From Streptococcus mitis (lineage in GTDB: Bacteria; Bacillota; Bacilli; Lactobacillales; Streptococcaceae), in contig NZ_WIJK01000009.1 of assembly GCF_009496285.1 (NCBI RefSeq), positions 1-64,000 of the forward strand: a stretch of 64,000 nt of DNA. The letters run 5' to 3'. A program made the translations under genes and the position numbers. Shown piece after piece: positions 40,225-50,606 of the stretch; position 1 is the first letter of the stretch, and every line of letters starts with the position of its first letter. Under the pieces are notes generated by a model. The model saw only the letters and a list, made by a program, of their open reading frames with translations. It had not been told where the DNA came from and ran no database searches.

Positions 40225-40658
40225 TATTTCAAATCCTCCAAAAATTGATAAAGATTGGTCAAACCTTTACTCATAACATCCATTTCCTCTGGGCTCATGC
40301 CTTCGATGATCCTTTCGACCATGGCCTTGTGAAAACGTCTATGGAGCCGATGTACCAAGCGACCTTTCTTTGTCAAATGCAGATGTACTACACGACGATC
40401 CTGATCTGATCGCAAGCGCTCGATATAACCTTTTCGTTCCAAGTTGTTCAAGCTAGTTGTCACGGTTCCTAGAGTTACCATCAACTCTTTGGACACTTGA
40501 CTTGGAGTCACATCTGGAAACTTGCCAATCACATCGATCGTGTGCATTTCCTTGATGGAGATATCCTTGAAACGACTACCTCTCAAACTCACTTCCTCAA
40601 TCACAAGGACGTTATTAAAAATAGATGTTAAATAGTCATTGATCCGTTGGTAGTCCAA
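40224..40658 (-). CDS. fabT: MarR-family fatty-acid synthesis repressor
   Basis: FabT is a winged-helix repressor that binds acyl-ACP and shuts off the fab genes when exogenous fatty acid is available. The 144-residue form has the HTH region [27 protein letters not shown] and wing residues [11 protein letters not shown]. The TTG at 40658 is chosen as start because GGGAGGGA lies about 6 bases before it; the ATGs 6 and 7 codons upstream overlap that site. The length then equals that of the pneumococcal protein. Confidence 0.92.
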   Translation of the reverse strand: MDYQRINDYLTSIFNNVLVIEEVSLRGSRFKDISIKEMHTIDVIGKFPDVTPSQVSKELMVTLGTVTTSLNNLERKGYIERLRSDQDRRVVHLHLTKKGRLVHRLHRRFHKAMVERIIEGMSPEEMDVMSKGLTNLYQFLEDLK

Positions 40659-40682
40659 TTTTCTTCCCTCCCTCATCAAAAA

Positions 40683-40699
40683 AGTTTAACTATCAAAAC
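40683..40699 (-). promoter_or_regulatory. FabT operator upstream of fabT
   Basis: GTTTTGATAGTTAAACT on the minus strand, a near-palindrome of the FabT type, 25 bases before the fabT start. It fits autoregulation of fabT and the genes that follow. Confidence 0.75.
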
Positions 40700-40749
40700 A
40701 TTTGACAGAAAAAGTATATCAAACTTCAAAGAATTGCGCAAGTATTTTA

Positions 40750-41535
40750 TTATTTCCCCAAAAATTTTGGACGTCTTCTTTCAGAATGTGCACGAACACC
40801 TTCTTTGAAATCCTCCGTATAAGATAGAGATTTTTGCAATTCCAATTCTAGCTGTGCGTACTCGTGCCACTGCTTAAACTCGCTCTCCCAGACTAACTTC
40901 TTAATAGCAGCATAGGAGTTAGAGGAGCCTCTTCTCAACTTCTTCAACAATTGTTCTCTTGTCTTTTCCAGTTGATCACTAGCACACAGACGATAGACAG
41001 CACCTGCTTCTAAAGCATTCTCAGCTGTAAAAGCTTCACCGGTCATGGCAAGCTGCGTTGCCCGAGTCGTTCCTAGCGATCGTGTCAGCAAGAATAAACC
41101 TCCCGCGTCTGGAGCCAAGCCCACACCTACAAAGGCCTGAATGAATTTAGCCTTGTCCGATGCAATACAGAAATCAACTGCCAAGGCCATATTAGCCGCC
41201 GCCCCAGCAACTGCTCCATCCACCTCCATAATGACTGGTTTAGGAATTTGTTTAATCTTATAGGAAATCGTATTTACTAACTCCGCGATTTGGGTGAGGG
41301 AGGCAATATTATCCTCTTCGACAGCACGTTTCATTTCTACTAGATCGCCCCCAACAGAGAAGACTTTGCCGGCAGCATTAATGAGAACAAACGAAACCGA
41401 AGCATCTTTTTCAGCCAATTCCAATGCTTCTAGAATTTCTTGACACATAGGAATATGAAAACCATTGGCCACCTCAGGACGATTTAAAGTTAGTATCGCT
41501 AAATCGTCTTGAACTTGATAGATAATATGATTCAT
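40750..41535 (-). CDS. fabM: Trans-2-decenoyl-ACP isomerase
   Basis: FabM, an enoyl-CoA hydratase-fold protein of 261 residues, isomerises trans-2 to cis-3-decenoyl-ACP, the entry to unsaturated fatty acids in streptococci. The crotonase core shows [20 protein letters not shown] and the [19 protein letters not shown] oxyanion region. The start is 41535, with AAAGGAG five bases before. It is the first gene of the cluster, separate from fabT by 92 bases. Confidence 0.93.
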   Translation of the reverse strand: MNHIIYQVQDDLAILTLNRPEVANGFHIPMCQEILEALELAEKDASVSFVLINAAGKVFSVGGDLVEMKRAVEEDNIASLTQIAELVNTISYKIKQIPKPVIMEVDGAVAGAAANMALAVDFCIASDKAKFIQAFVGVGLAPDAGGLFLLTRSLGTTRATQLAMTGEAFTAENALEAGAVYRLCASDQLEKTREQLLKKLRRGSSNSYAAIKKLVWESEFKQWHEYAQLELELQKSLSYTEDFKEGVRAHSERRRPKFLGK

Positions 41536-41615
41536 AGCCACTCCTTTCAAATTACAATGATGTTTAAATTATTTCATTTTCAAATTATATCTTTTTCCGG
41601 CTTTTTAAACAAGAG

Positions 41616-41647
41616 AAAAATCGACCGAAAGTGTCTCGGCCGATTTT
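41616..41647 (-). terminator. Terminator of the secreted-protein gene
   Basis: AAAATCGGCCGA pairs with TCGGTCGATTTTT on the minus strand at the end of the gene that stops at 41646. It lies between that gene and fabM. Confidence 0.75.
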
Positions 41648-42203
41648 AAAAGCTTAGTTTGGTCTCTAAAAATACAGGAAAACCAGTACTTGTATCATCC
41701 ATAAAATCATAAATCACTTCAAGCATTCGTCCTCCTTCTCTCTGATAGAGCTGTGCTTGGTTGGGTCCCTTATGGTAGAATTCTCCTGAAACCATGTAAA
41801 AAACACGATTTGGATCTTCAAGGTAGGCAAAAAGATTTCCTGTAAAAGGAACTTCCTTATCCCCATCCTTGTCGACCAGACTTGCAGCTAAGAGTTTCGT
41901 GATTCCTCTAAATTGTCCACTCTCATCTGTTTGACAGTAAAACTTGACTCTAGCTTCATAGTTAGGATTGACGATAATCTTTTCAGAGAGAATTCGATAA
42001 GTCCTTGACTGACTATCTGACAAGCCGATAGATAAGATAATTTTAGCCCTCTCAACTGATATCTGACCTTCCTGAGCATACTCAATCGCTAATTCTTCTC
42101 CAGTCAAACGACCACTGGGAAGAGGATGATAAGTTGCTCCGATACTTGTAGGAATCATCACGAAGGTAAGGAATAGTATTAAATAAAACACTCTTTTAAT
42201 CAT
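41646..42203 (-). CDS. Secreted hypothetical protein
   Basis: The 185-residue product begins with a signal peptide (MIKRVFYLILFLTFVMIPTS, then a likely cleavage at SIGA) and continues with a beta-rich domain. I do not recognise the family. The ATG at 42203 is preferred because a TTG three codons earlier overlaps the GGAG site. The gene lies alone between fabM and lysC. Secretion or surface anchoring is predicted; the function is unknown. Confidence 0.7.
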   Translation of the reverse strand: MIKRVFYLILFLTFVMIPTSIGATYHPLPSGRLTGEELAIEYAQEGQISVERAKIILSIGLSDSQSRTYRILSEKIIVNPNYEARVKFYCQTDESGQFRGITKLLAASLVDKDGDKEVPFTGNLFAYLEDPNRVFYMVSGEFYHKGPNQAQLYQREGGRMLEVIYDFMDDTSTGFPVFLETKLSF

Positions 42204-42301
42204 CTTTCCCAACTCCTTTCATCAGAAGAGTTTTCCCCTACACCTTTATTATAAGCTTTCCTGATGAGACATTCAAACAATTATATAGGAAATTTTCCAG
42301 A

Positions 42302-42330
42302 TTGAAAAAAGCCCCTCTTTCTGCTATAAT
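42302..42330 (+). promoter_or_regulatory. lysC promoter
   Basis: TTGAAA (42302-42307), a 17-bp spacer and a perfect TATAAT (42325-42330). A partial CodY-like stretch AATTTTCCAGATT is just upstream at 42291, too weak to call. Confidence 0.8.
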
Positions 42331-42359
42331 CGTATAAAATACTTACTTTAGGAGTTCTT

Positions 42360-43724
42360 ATGAAGGTTGTTAAATTTGGTGGAAGCTCGCTTGCCTCTGC
42401 TAGTCAGTTAGAAAAAGTTTTAAATATTGTCAAAAGTGATCCAGAACGTCGTTTTGTAGTCGTCTCTGCGCCTGGTAAACGCAATTCTGAAGATACCAAG
42501 GTGACAGATGCCTTGATTAAATACTACCGCGACTATGTAGCTGGTAATGATATCAGTAAACGTCAAAACTGGATTATTGATCGCTATGCTGCCATGGTTA
42601 GTGAGCTAAAACTCAAACCAACAGTTCTAGAAAAAATCTCAAAAAGCATCCGTGCTCTTGCAACTCTTCCAATTGAAGATAATAAGTTTCTCTATGATAC
42701 CTTTCTAGCAGCTGGAGAAAATAACAATGCCAAGTTGATTGCAGCCTACTTTAACCAAAATGGCTTGGAGGCGCGTTATGTTCATCCTAGAGAAGCTGGT
42801 ATCGTCGTTACGAGCGAACCTGGAAATGCACGTATCATCCCATCAAGTTACGATAAAATCGAGGAATTGACAAATTCAACTGAAGTTCTTGTTATCCCTG
42901 GTTTCTTCGGTGTTACGAAAGAAGATCAAATTTGTACCTTCTCACGTGGAGGTTCAGATATCACTGGTTCTATCATTGCTGCTGGTGTCAAAGCTGACCT
43001 CTATGAAAACTTTACTGATGTAGACGGAATCTTTGCAGCCCACCCTGGTATTATCCATAAGCCACACTCTATCCCTGAATTGACCTACCGTGAAATGCGT
43101 GAATTGGCCTATGCAGGATTCTCTGTACTACACGATGAAGCACTTCTACCTGCCTACCGTGGGAAAATTCCTCTTGTCATTAAAAATACCAACAATCCAG
43201 ACCACCCAGGTACTCGCATTGTGCTACAACATAGCAGCGATAAATTTCCAGTTGTTGGGATCGCTGGTGATTCTGGCTTTGTCAGCATTAATATGTCTAA
43301 ATATCTGATGAACCGCGAAATCGGTTTTGGTCGTAAAGTTCTTCAGATCCTTGAGGACCTTAATATTGGTTGGGAACATATGCCAACTGGTATCGATGAC
43401 CTGTCTATCATCTTACGTTCACGAGAATTGACTCCGATTAAGGAAGAAGAAATCCTTCGTCAATTAGTCCAAAAAGCAGAGGTAGACCACGCTGAAATCG
43501 AACACGACCTCTCTATCATTATGATTGTTGGGGAAAAAATGAAGCGTCATATCGGGGTAACTGCTACAGCCACTCGTGCCTTATCTGAAAACAACATCAA
43601 CATCCAAATGATGTCACAAGGTTCTAGTGAAGTTTCTATCATGTTTGTTGTCCACAAAGACCAAGAAAAAGCCGCTCTTAAAGCTCTCTACCAAGCATTT
43701 TTCGGTGAAAATAAGGAAGACTAA
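42360..43724 (+). CDS. lysC: Aspartate kinase (monofunctional)
   Basis: Aspartate kinase phosphorylates aspartate to start lysine, threonine and methionine synthesis. The 454-residue protein opens with the kinase motif VVKFGGSSLAS, carries the FSRGGSDITGSI motif, and ends in two ACT domains for feedback (from about residue 300; HIGVTATATRALSENNINIQM). The promoter is consensus. It is followed 2 bases later by a DUF956 gene. Confidence 0.94.
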   Translation: MKVVKFGGSSLASASQLEKVLNIVKSDPERRFVVVSAPGKRNSEDTKVTDALIKYYRDYVAGNDISKRQNWIIDRYAAMVSELKLKPTVLEKISKSIRALATLPIEDNKFLYDTFLAAGENNNAKLIAAYFNQNGLEARYVHPREAGIVVTSEPGNARIIPSSYDKIEELTNSTEVLVIPGFFGVTKEDQICTFSRGGSDITGSIIAAGVKADLYENFTDVDGIFAAHPGIIHKPHSIPELTYREMRELAYAGFSVLHDEALLPAYRGKIPLVIKNTNNPDHPGTRIVLQHSSDKFPVVGIAGDSGFVSINMSKYLMNREIGFGRKVLQILEDLNIGWEHMPTGIDDLSIILRSRELTPIKEEEILRQLVQKAEVDHAEIEHDLSIIMIVGEKMKRHIGVTATATRALSENNINIQMMSQGSSEVSIMFVVHKDQEKAALKALYQAFFGENKED

Positions 43725-43726
43725 AC

Positions 43727-44098
43727 ATGGCACAATCCCTCAATAAGGTCGTCGACTTGCAAACAACTGGAACCTCCTATCTCTCCATTACAGGAAAGGT
43801 TGGAAAATTTCTGGTCGGAGATCATGCCCTAGAATTTTACTCAGATCGTAATGTCGAGGACTATATTCAAATCCCTTGGTCCAGCGTTAATCAAATCGGA
43901 GCCAATGTTTCAGGCCGCAAGGTTAGTCGTCATTTTGAAATCTTTACAGATCAAGGAAAATTCCTCTTCGCCTCAAAAGACTCTGGAAAAATTCTTAAGA
44001 TTGCTCGTGAAAAATTGGGAAATGACAAGGTAGTCAAACTTCCTACCTTAGTCCAAATCATTGGTCGAAAAATTAAAAATCTATTTGCAAAAAAATAG
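43727..44098 (+). CDS. DUF956-family protein (ManO-like)
   Basis: A 123-residue protein of the DUF956 family, which in lactic-acid bacteria is linked with mannose PTS operons (ManO). The sequence AQSLNKVVDLQTTGTSYLSI and the GKFLVGDHALEFYS strand are typical. Here it is placed right after lysC and contains the serS promoter at its 3' end, so a link to PTS in this organism is only from the family. Confidence 0.75.
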   Translation: MAQSLNKVVDLQTTGTSYLSITGKVGKFLVGDHALEFYSDRNVEDYIQIPWSSVNQIGANVSGRKVSRHFEIFTDQGKFLFASKDSGKILKIAREKLGNDKVVKLPTLVQIIGRKIKNLFAKK

Positions 44099-44113
44099 AA
44101 AGTTTAGTATAAT
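44085..44113 (+). promoter_or_regulatory. serS promoter
   Basis: TTGCAA (44085-44090), a 17-bp spacer and TATAAT (44108-44113). The -35 lies within the end of the DUF956 gene. Confidence 0.75.
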
Positions 44114-44117
44114 CATA

Positions 44118-44300
44118 GAAACGGATAAGTAGGTTACTTCCTTCTTTCAGAAAGTCTGCGGGTGCTGCGAGCAGATAGAAGATTTAATTGAAATTCTACC
44201 GTTGTTTTAAATCAAATACAGAATCAAGTGCACACCTGTGAAGTTGGATGGAACCGTGGCCCTGCCACTCCAACGCTTTGTCAGGTGTGCTTTTTTCATA
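44118..44300 (+). promoter_or_regulatory. Serine T-box leader of serS
   Basis: The leader shows a Stem I with GGGTGCTGCGAGCAGA, a specifier loop in which TCT (44195-44197) followed by a purine fits a serine codon, the T-box segment TGGAACCGTGG (44249-), and the two competing helices: antiterminator GTTGGA with TCCAAC, and the terminator GCACACCTG / CAGGTGTGC with TTTTTT ending near 44296. Uncharged tRNA-Ser would favour readthrough. The specifier assignment is the least certain part. Confidence 0.88.
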
Positions 44301-44311
44301 AAGGAGTTTAT

Positions 44312-45586
44312 ATGTTAGATATCAAACGTATTCGTACAGACTTTGATGCTGTCGCAGAAAAACTAGCTACACGTGGTGTAGATGCTGCTATCTTGAACGA
44401 GATGAAAGAAATCGATGCCAAACGACGTGACATCTTGGTTAAGGTTGAAACCCTCAAGGCTGAACGTAACACAGTTTCTGCTGAGATTGCCCAAGCTAAA
44501 CGTAACAAGGAAAATGCAGACGACAAGATTGCAGCTATGCAAACCCTATCTGCTGAGGTCAAAGCTCTTGATGCTGAATTGGCAGAAATTGATGCTAAAT
44601 TGACAGAATTTACCACAACTCTTCCAAACATCCCAGCTGATAGCGTGCCTATCGGTGCAGACGAAGATGATAACGTAGAAGTTCGCCGTTGGGGAACTCC
44701 TCGCGAGTTCGACTTTGAACCAAAAGCTCACTGGGATCTAGGTGAAGATCTTGGTATTCTTGACTGGGAACGTGGTGGAAAGGTAACTGGAGCGCGCTTC
44801 CTCTTCTATAAAGGACTTGGGGCTCGTTTGGAACGTGCGATCTACAACTTTATGTTGGATGAGCATGGAAAAGAAGGTTACACTGAAGTCATCACACCTT
44901 ACATGGTTAACCATGACTCAATGTTTGGTACAGGACAATATCCAAAATTCAAAGAAGATACGTTTGAATTGAAAGATACGAACTACGTCCTCATTCCTAC
45001 AGCTGAAGTTCCTCTGACCAACTACTACCGTGATGAAATTCTTGATGGAAAAGACTTACCAATCTACTTTACTGCTATGAGCCCATCATTCCGTTCTGAA
45101 GCTGGTTCAGCTGGTCGTGATACTCGTGGTTTGATTCGTTTACACCAATTCCACAAGGTAGAAATGGTGAAATTTGCCAAGCCTGAAGAGTCATACGAAG
45201 AACTAGAAAAGATGACAGCCAACGCTGAAAACATCCTTCAAAAACTCAACCTTCCATATCGCGTAGTTGCTCTCTCTACCGGAGATATGGGCTTCTCTGC
45301 TGCTAAGACTTATGACTTGGAAGTATGGATCCCTGCGCAAAACACATATCGTGAAATCTCAAGCTGTTCAAATACAGAAGATTTCCAAGCTCGTCGTGCC
45401 CAAATCCGTTACCGTGATGAAGCCGATGGTAAGGTTAAACTTCTTCATACTTTGAATGGTTCTGGACTTGCTGTTGGTCGTACAGTCGCTGCTATCCTTG
45501 AAAACTATCAAAACGAAGATGGTTCTGTGACCATTCCAGAAGTTCTTCGTCCATACATGGGTGGAGCTGAAGTTATCAAACCATAA
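44312..45586 (+). CDS. serS: Seryl-tRNA synthetase
   Basis: The class II synthetase (424 residues) has the long N-terminal coiled-coil arm (residues about 30-105) and the catalytic motifs 2 and 3 ([15 protein letters not shown], then [18 protein letters not shown]). The start at 44312 ([10 protein letters not shown]) follows AAGGAG; frames upstream lie in the T-box terminator and are not translated. It is the only gene under the leader. Confidence 0.98.
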   Translation: MLDIKRIRTDFDAVAEKLATRGVDAAILNEMKEIDAKRRDILVKVETLKAERNTVSAEIAQAKRNKENADDKIAAMQTLSAEVKALDAELAEIDAKLTEFTTTLPNIPADSVPIGADEDDNVEVRRWGTPREFDFEPKAHWDLGEDLGILDWERGGKVTGARFLFYKGLGARLERAIYNFMLDEHGKEGYTEVITPYMVNHDSMFGTGQYPKFKEDTFELKDTNYVLIPTAEVPLTNYYRDEILDGKDLPIYFTAMSPSFRSEAGSAGRDTRGLIRLHQFHKVEMVKFAKPEESYEELEKMTANAENILQKLNLPYRVVALSTGDMGFSAAKTYDLEVWIPAQNTYREISSCSNTEDFQARRAQIRYRDEADGKVKLLHTLNGSGLAVGRTVAAILENYQNEDGSVTIPEVLRPYMGGAEVIKP

Positions 45587-45596
45587 TTAATTGAAT

Positions 45597-45630
45597 GTAA
45601 AAAGAGGAAGCTGAGCTCCCTCTTTTTGAG
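45597..45630 (+). terminator. serS terminator
   Basis: AAAAAGAGG pairs with CCTCTTTTT, 11 bases after the serS stop. Confidence 0.8.
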
Positions 45631-45645
45631 TAATTCAAAAGAAAC

Positions 45646-45677
45646 AGGTAGAAATCTTTCATTCTACCTGTTTTTAT
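45646..45677 (-). terminator. groEL terminator (bidirectional)
   Basis: AAACAGGTAGAA pairs with TTCTACCTGTTT and is flanked by T-runs on both sides; it ends the groESL operon and backs up serS termination. Confidence 0.8.
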
Positions 45678-45684
45678 TTATTTC

Positions 45685-47604
<1,920 letters not shown>

Positions 47605-47633
47605 CTGTTTTCCTCCATAATTCAATCATATTA

Positions 47634-47660
47634 TTAGCACTCTTTGTATACGAGTGCTAA
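47634..47660 (-). promoter_or_regulatory. CIRCE operator of groESL
   Basis: TTAGCACTC, nine bases, GAGTGCTAA: a perfect CIRCE inverted repeat. HrcA binds this site and represses chaperone genes until heat shock. It lies between the promoter and groES. Confidence 0.97.
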
Positions 47661-47671
47661 ACCATAGTTCT

Positions 47672-47699
47672 ATTGTATCACTTGGTCAAAAATAGTCAA
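47672..47699 (-). promoter_or_regulatory. groESL promoter
   Basis: TTGACT (47694-47699), a 16-bp spacer and TACAAT (47672-47677) on the minus strand, just upstream of CIRCE. Confidence 0.75.
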
Positions 47700-47723
47700 G
47701 AAAAAAGTCTGATTTATAGCATA

Positions 47724-47755
47724 AAAAAGAGTTCGAGAAACTCTCAAACTCTTGT
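47724..47755 (-). terminator. ssbB terminator
   Basis: AAGAGTTTGAGA pairs with CTCGAACTCTTTTTT on the minus strand, five bases past the ssbB stop. Confidence 0.8.
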
Positions 47756-47759
47756 CATT

Positions 47760-48155
47760 TTAAAATGGAAGTTCCTCCTCTTCCAAAACAAGATCTGCTA
47801 AGTCTTGGCCTGCATTATTTTCACGCATAGCACGTTGGGCACGGCTTTCTAAGAGTTGGAAACCTGTACAGAGAACTTCTGTTACATAGTTGGTCTGTCC
47901 ATTCTTTTCAAACTTACGGGTACGAAGTTCTCCATCCACAGAAATGAGACTACCTTTGCTTCCATAGCTAGCCAAGGTTTCAGCCAATTTGCCCCAGACC
48001 ACAATATTGATGAAGTCTGCTTCACGTTCCCCATTTTGATCTTTATAACGGCGATTCACTGCGATAGTTGCTCGTGCAACGGACTTGTCATTGTTGGTTT
48101 TGTGCAATTCTGGTGTTGCCACAATTCTTCCAATAAGAATAATTTTATTAAACAT
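47760..48155 (-). CDS. ssbB: Single-stranded DNA-binding protein, competence type
   Basis: The 131-residue OB-fold protein (MFNKIILIGRIVATPELHKT, DFINIVVWGKLAETLASYG) ends in the acidic tip EEEELPF that binds partner proteins. Its short length without a long linker is that of SsbB, made during natural competence to protect incoming DNA, rather than SsbA. A CIN-box-like promoter upstream agrees. Confidence 0.88.
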   Translation of the reverse strand: MFNKIILIGRIVATPELHKTNNDKSVARATIAVNRRYKDQNGEREADFINIVVWGKLAETLASYGSKGSLISVDGELRTRKFEKNGQTNYVTEVLCTGFQLLESRAQRAMRENNAGQDLADLVLEEEELPF

Positions 48156-48169
48156 TTTTTCATCCTCCT

Positions 48170-48190
48170 ACTTATCTATTCGAAGGAAAT
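48170..48190 (-). promoter_or_regulatory. CIN-box-like (ComX/SigX) promoter of ssbB
   Basis: TTCGAATA (48177-48184 on the minus strand) matches the ComX -10 consensus TACGAATA at 7 of 8 positions, about 20 bases before the ssbB start. Late-competence genes including ssbB use this promoter in pneumococcus. The T-rich upstream block of the consensus is only partly present. Confidence 0.65.
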
Positions 48191-48192
48191 CA

Positions 48193-48226
48193 AAAAAAGT
48201 TACAAAATTTGTAACTTTTTTAAAAT
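48193..48226 (-). terminator. Terminator of the SDR gene
   Basis: GTTACAAA pairs with TTTGTAAC flanked by A- and T-runs, 5 bases past the stop at 48231. Confidence 0.85.
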
Positions 48227-48230
48227 AATG

Positions 48231-48992
48231 TTAGTCTCTGTGAATCATAAATCCAGTTGCTTGTTGATTGGCCATGATGGTCATATCTGTGATTTGTACA
48301 CGTCGTGGTTGACTGGTTACATAGACAACAGCATCTGCGATATCTTGCGCCTGCAAGGCTTCGAGTCCCTGATAGACCGTTGCAGCCCGTGCCTCATCTC
48401 CATGGAAACGGACCTTAGAAAAGTCAGTCTCTACAATACCAGGCTGAATAGTCGTCACCTTGATATCTGTAGCTATGGTGTCAATCCGAATCCCATCTGA
48501 AAAAGTTTTGACAGCTGCCTTGGTTGCTGAATAGACTGCTGCACCAGCGTAGGCGTAAATACCTGCGGTTGAACCCATATTAATGATATGGCCTTGATTT
48601 GCAGTCACCATAGAAGGCAAGAGGCAACGAGTGACTGCCATCAAACCCTTGACATTGGTATCCAGCATGGTCAGCATATCCAACTCTTCATAATCCTGAT
48701 AAGGAGCTAAACCTAAAGCCAGGCCAGCATTATTAACTAAAATATCAATAGAACCTACTGCTTCAAGAATTTCTGAACAAACAGTCTTAACCATTGTCAT
48801 ATCTGTTACATCTAGCGGAAAGGTCCAAACTTTTTGACTTGGATAGGCTTTTATAAACTCGTTTTTTAGGACTTCAAGTCTTTCTGTTCGACGTCCTATA
48901 AGAACGACATTCTCACCTTTTTCTAGATAGGCACGCGCAATTGCTTCACCGATGCCTGATGTTGCACCTGTGATCACAACATTTTTTGCCAT
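48231..48992 (-). CDS. Short-chain dehydrogenase/reductase (YdfG-like)
   Basis: A 253-residue classical SDR with the NADP loop TGATSGIGEAIARAY, NNAGLALG, and the catalytic Ser-Tyr-Lys (MGSTAGIYAYAGAAVYSATKAAV). It resembles YdfG, a 3-hydroxy-acid dehydrogenase, but substrate assignment is by similarity to the family only. It lies downstream of ytpR in a unit that ends with a strong terminator. Confidence 0.82.
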   Translation of the reverse strand: MAKNVVITGATSGIGEAIARAYLEKGENVVLIGRRTERLEVLKNEFIKAYPSQKVWTFPLDVTDMTMVKTVCSEILEAVGSIDILVNNAGLALGLAPYQDYEELDMLTMLDTNVKGLMAVTRCLLPSMVTANQGHIINMGSTAGIYAYAGAAVYSATKAAVKTFSDGIRIDTIATDIKVTTIQPGIVETDFSKVRFHGDEARAATVYQGLEALQAQDIADAVVYVTSQPRRVQITDMTIMANQQATGFMIHRD

Positions 48993-49021
48993 CTTACTTT
49001 CTCCTATCTAACTGAACAAAT

Positions 49022-49648
49022 TTAAGCTGTCCAGTGTTTTGCTGGGTCAAATGGTGTTCCGACAACTTGGTCTTCTGACAATTCAATGACACCACGCTTT
49101 TGTGGAGCATTTGGTAAGGCAAGTTCACGAGGACTGCACATCATCCCAAAACTCTTTTCACCACGAAGTTCCCCTGGGAAAATGAGATTCCCTTTTGGCA
49201 TCATAGCTCCTGGAAGAGCAACAATGGTTTTTAAACCGACACGCGCATTAGGAGCTCCTGCAACGATTTGCACTGTCTTATCACTCGCAACTGCCACTTG
49301 GCAGATATTGAGGTGGTCACTATCTGGATGCGCAACCATTTCTACAATTTCTCCAACGACAAATTTCGGTTCCTTGTCATTGACAATTTCTTCTGTAAAA
49401 CCTTCCGCCTGTAATTCTTGGTTCAAACGAGCTACTTGGTCGTCTGTCAAAAATACTTGGCCACGTTCCTCAATTTCGAATAAGCTAGAAACTTCAAAAA
49501 TGTTCCAAGCAACAGTTTCACCAGTTTCCTTTAGGAATACACGTGCCACATTGCCTTTACGCTCAACATCTAGTTTGGCATCGCCACTATTTTTCACGAT
49601 GACCATAAGGACATCACCGACATGTTCTTTGTTATATGTAAAAATCAT
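49022..49648 (-). CDS. ytpR: YtpR family tRNA-binding protein
   Basis: The 208-residue protein has an N-terminal DUF4479 domain (about 1-90) and a C-terminal tRNA-binding OB domain like that of PheT (VVGEIVEMVAHPDSDHLNICQVAV; MCSPRELALPNAPQKRGVIEL). Widely conserved in Firmicutes, the function is not settled. It follows the thioredoxin-like gene by 13 bases. Confidence 0.88.
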   Translation of the reverse strand: MIFTYNKEHVGDVLMVIVKNSGDAKLDVERKGNVARVFLKETGETVAWNIFEVSSLFEIEERGQVFLTDDQVARLNQELQAEGFTEEIVNDKEPKFVVGEIVEMVAHPDSDHLNICQVAVASDKTVQIVAGAPNARVGLKTIVALPGAMMPKGNLIFPGELRGEKSFGMMCSPRELALPNAPQKRGVIELSEDQVVGTPFDPAKHWTA

Positions 49649-49661
49649 TCTTTCTTTTCTC

Positions 49662-49979
49662 CTATTTTAATTCTGCTAAAAAGTCGTTTATTTGTGCCTT
49701 GGTTTTACGGTCACGATTGACAAAGCGTCCAATCTCCTTGTCCTTATCTAAGACAACAAGACTTGGAATTCCGTAAACATCCCAAAGTTTGGCTAAGTCC
49801 ATGTACTCATCACGGTCTACTCGTATAAAGGTAAACTCTGGATTGGTCTCTTCAATCTCTGGCAGAGCTGGATAGATATAGCGACAATCGCCACACCAAT
49901 CCGCAACAAAAAGGAAGACCTTCTTGCCATCCTGTTCTACTAGATTTGCTAATTCTTCTAAACTATTAGGAGAAATCAT
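49662..49979 (-). CDS. Thioredoxin-like protein
   Basis: A 105-residue thioredoxin-fold protein with active site WCGDC at about residues 28-32 and a cis-Pro in YGIPSLVV. The CGDC variant, rather than CGPC, suggests a specialised electron carrier. It overlaps the upstream DUF4651 gene by four bases (ATGA). Confidence 0.85.
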   Translation of the reverse strand: MISPNSLEELANLVEQDGKKVFLFVADWCGDCRYIYPALPEIEETNPEFTFIRVDRDEYMDLAKLWDVYGIPSLVVLDKDKEIGRFVNRDRKTKAQINDFLAELK

Positions 49980-50266
49980 AAAACTTCCTCCTCGTAGATG
50001 AGATCTTCATCTTCGTAGACAAAGGTATAGTGACGACCATCTTCAAACATGACACCTCCGACCAAGCGATTCATATCACTTTCGTAAAGCTGTACGTAAA
50101 GAGTTGCAATAACTCCCATTTTTGAGAATTCCTCTCGGACTCTACTAGTTAATTCTTCTTGACTTGCCATTAGTTTGTGATCATCAGCTATTTTCTTAGC
50201 ACCAAAGGCAAGTGCTCCAAGCCCTGCCACGACTAAACCTGTTTTAATAATATTTTTCGTTTTCAT
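49976..50266 (-). CDS. DUF4651 family protein, membrane-anchored
   Basis: A 96-residue protein with a single N-terminal hydrophobic segment (IIKTGLVVAGLGALAFGAKK) and a short soluble domain. The start at 50266 is six bases after a TACAAT -10 box, so the mRNA is probably leaderless, and no ribosome-binding site is seen. It is the first gene of a unit with the thioredoxin-like protein, YtpR and the SDR. The family has no assigned function. Confidence 0.72.
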   Translation of the reverse strand: MKTKNIIKTGLVVAGLGALAFGAKKIADDHKLMASQEELTSRVREEFSKMGVIATLYVQLYESDMNRLVGGVMFEDGRHYTFVYEDEDLIYEEEVL

Positions 50267-50272
50267 GCTAAC

Positions 50273-50301
50273 ATTGTAACACAAAAAGGCTCAAGGAACA
50301 A
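50273..50301 (-). promoter_or_regulatory. Promoter of the DUF4651-trx-ytpR unit
   Basis: TTGTTC, a 17-bp spacer and TACAAT (50273-50278) on the minus strand. The predicted start site falls on the ATG itself. Confidence 0.6.
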
Positions 50302-50304
50302 TGA

Positions 50305-50328
50305 AAAAGGGAGTCCCACTCCCCTTTA
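50305..50328 (-). terminator. Terminator of the DUF1858-DUF438-DUF1912 unit
   Basis: AGGGGAGT pairs with ACTCCCTTTTT on the minus strand, 15 bases after the stop at 50343. Confidence 0.8.
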
Positions 50329-50342
50329 CCAATATTGAAAAC

Positions 50343-50597
50343 TTAATAGTTTCTCTCTCCAAATAAATCTTCTGGTAAATCATGGAATCCCTTGCCTGCC
50401 TTGAAATTTTCAAACTTGCCTAGCAAGAACTGGTAGGCATCCAAGCGGCTTTCATAGCGAATCATGGCATCTTTAGCACGCTCATCTTGATCTTCTTCAT
50501 AGACCTTTTGGCTTTCCTTGAGCGCCATATCGTTAATCATGATTTGGGTATTAACCCAAGCTTCAAATTCTTTCATAAATTCTTGTTCGTAACTCAT
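50343..50597 (-). CDS. DUF1912 family protein
   Basis: The 84-residue acidic, helical protein (SYEQEFMKEFEAWVNTQIMI start, FHDLPEDLFGERNY end) belongs to a small streptococcal family of unknown function. It starts 9 bases after the DUF438 gene, with AAGGAG overlapping, and is the third gene of that operon. Confidence 0.75.
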   Translation of the reverse strand: MSYEQEFMKEFEAWVNTQIMINDMALKESQKVYEEDQDERAKDAMIRYESRLDAYQFLLGKFENFKAGKGFHDLPEDLFGERNY

Positions 50598-50606
50598 TGT
50601 TTCTCC

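Noticed and set aside
44228..44311. N-terminal extension of seryl-tRNA synthetase
   Set aside because: These codons lie in the T-box terminator and antiterminator; the real start has its own AAGGAG at 44312.
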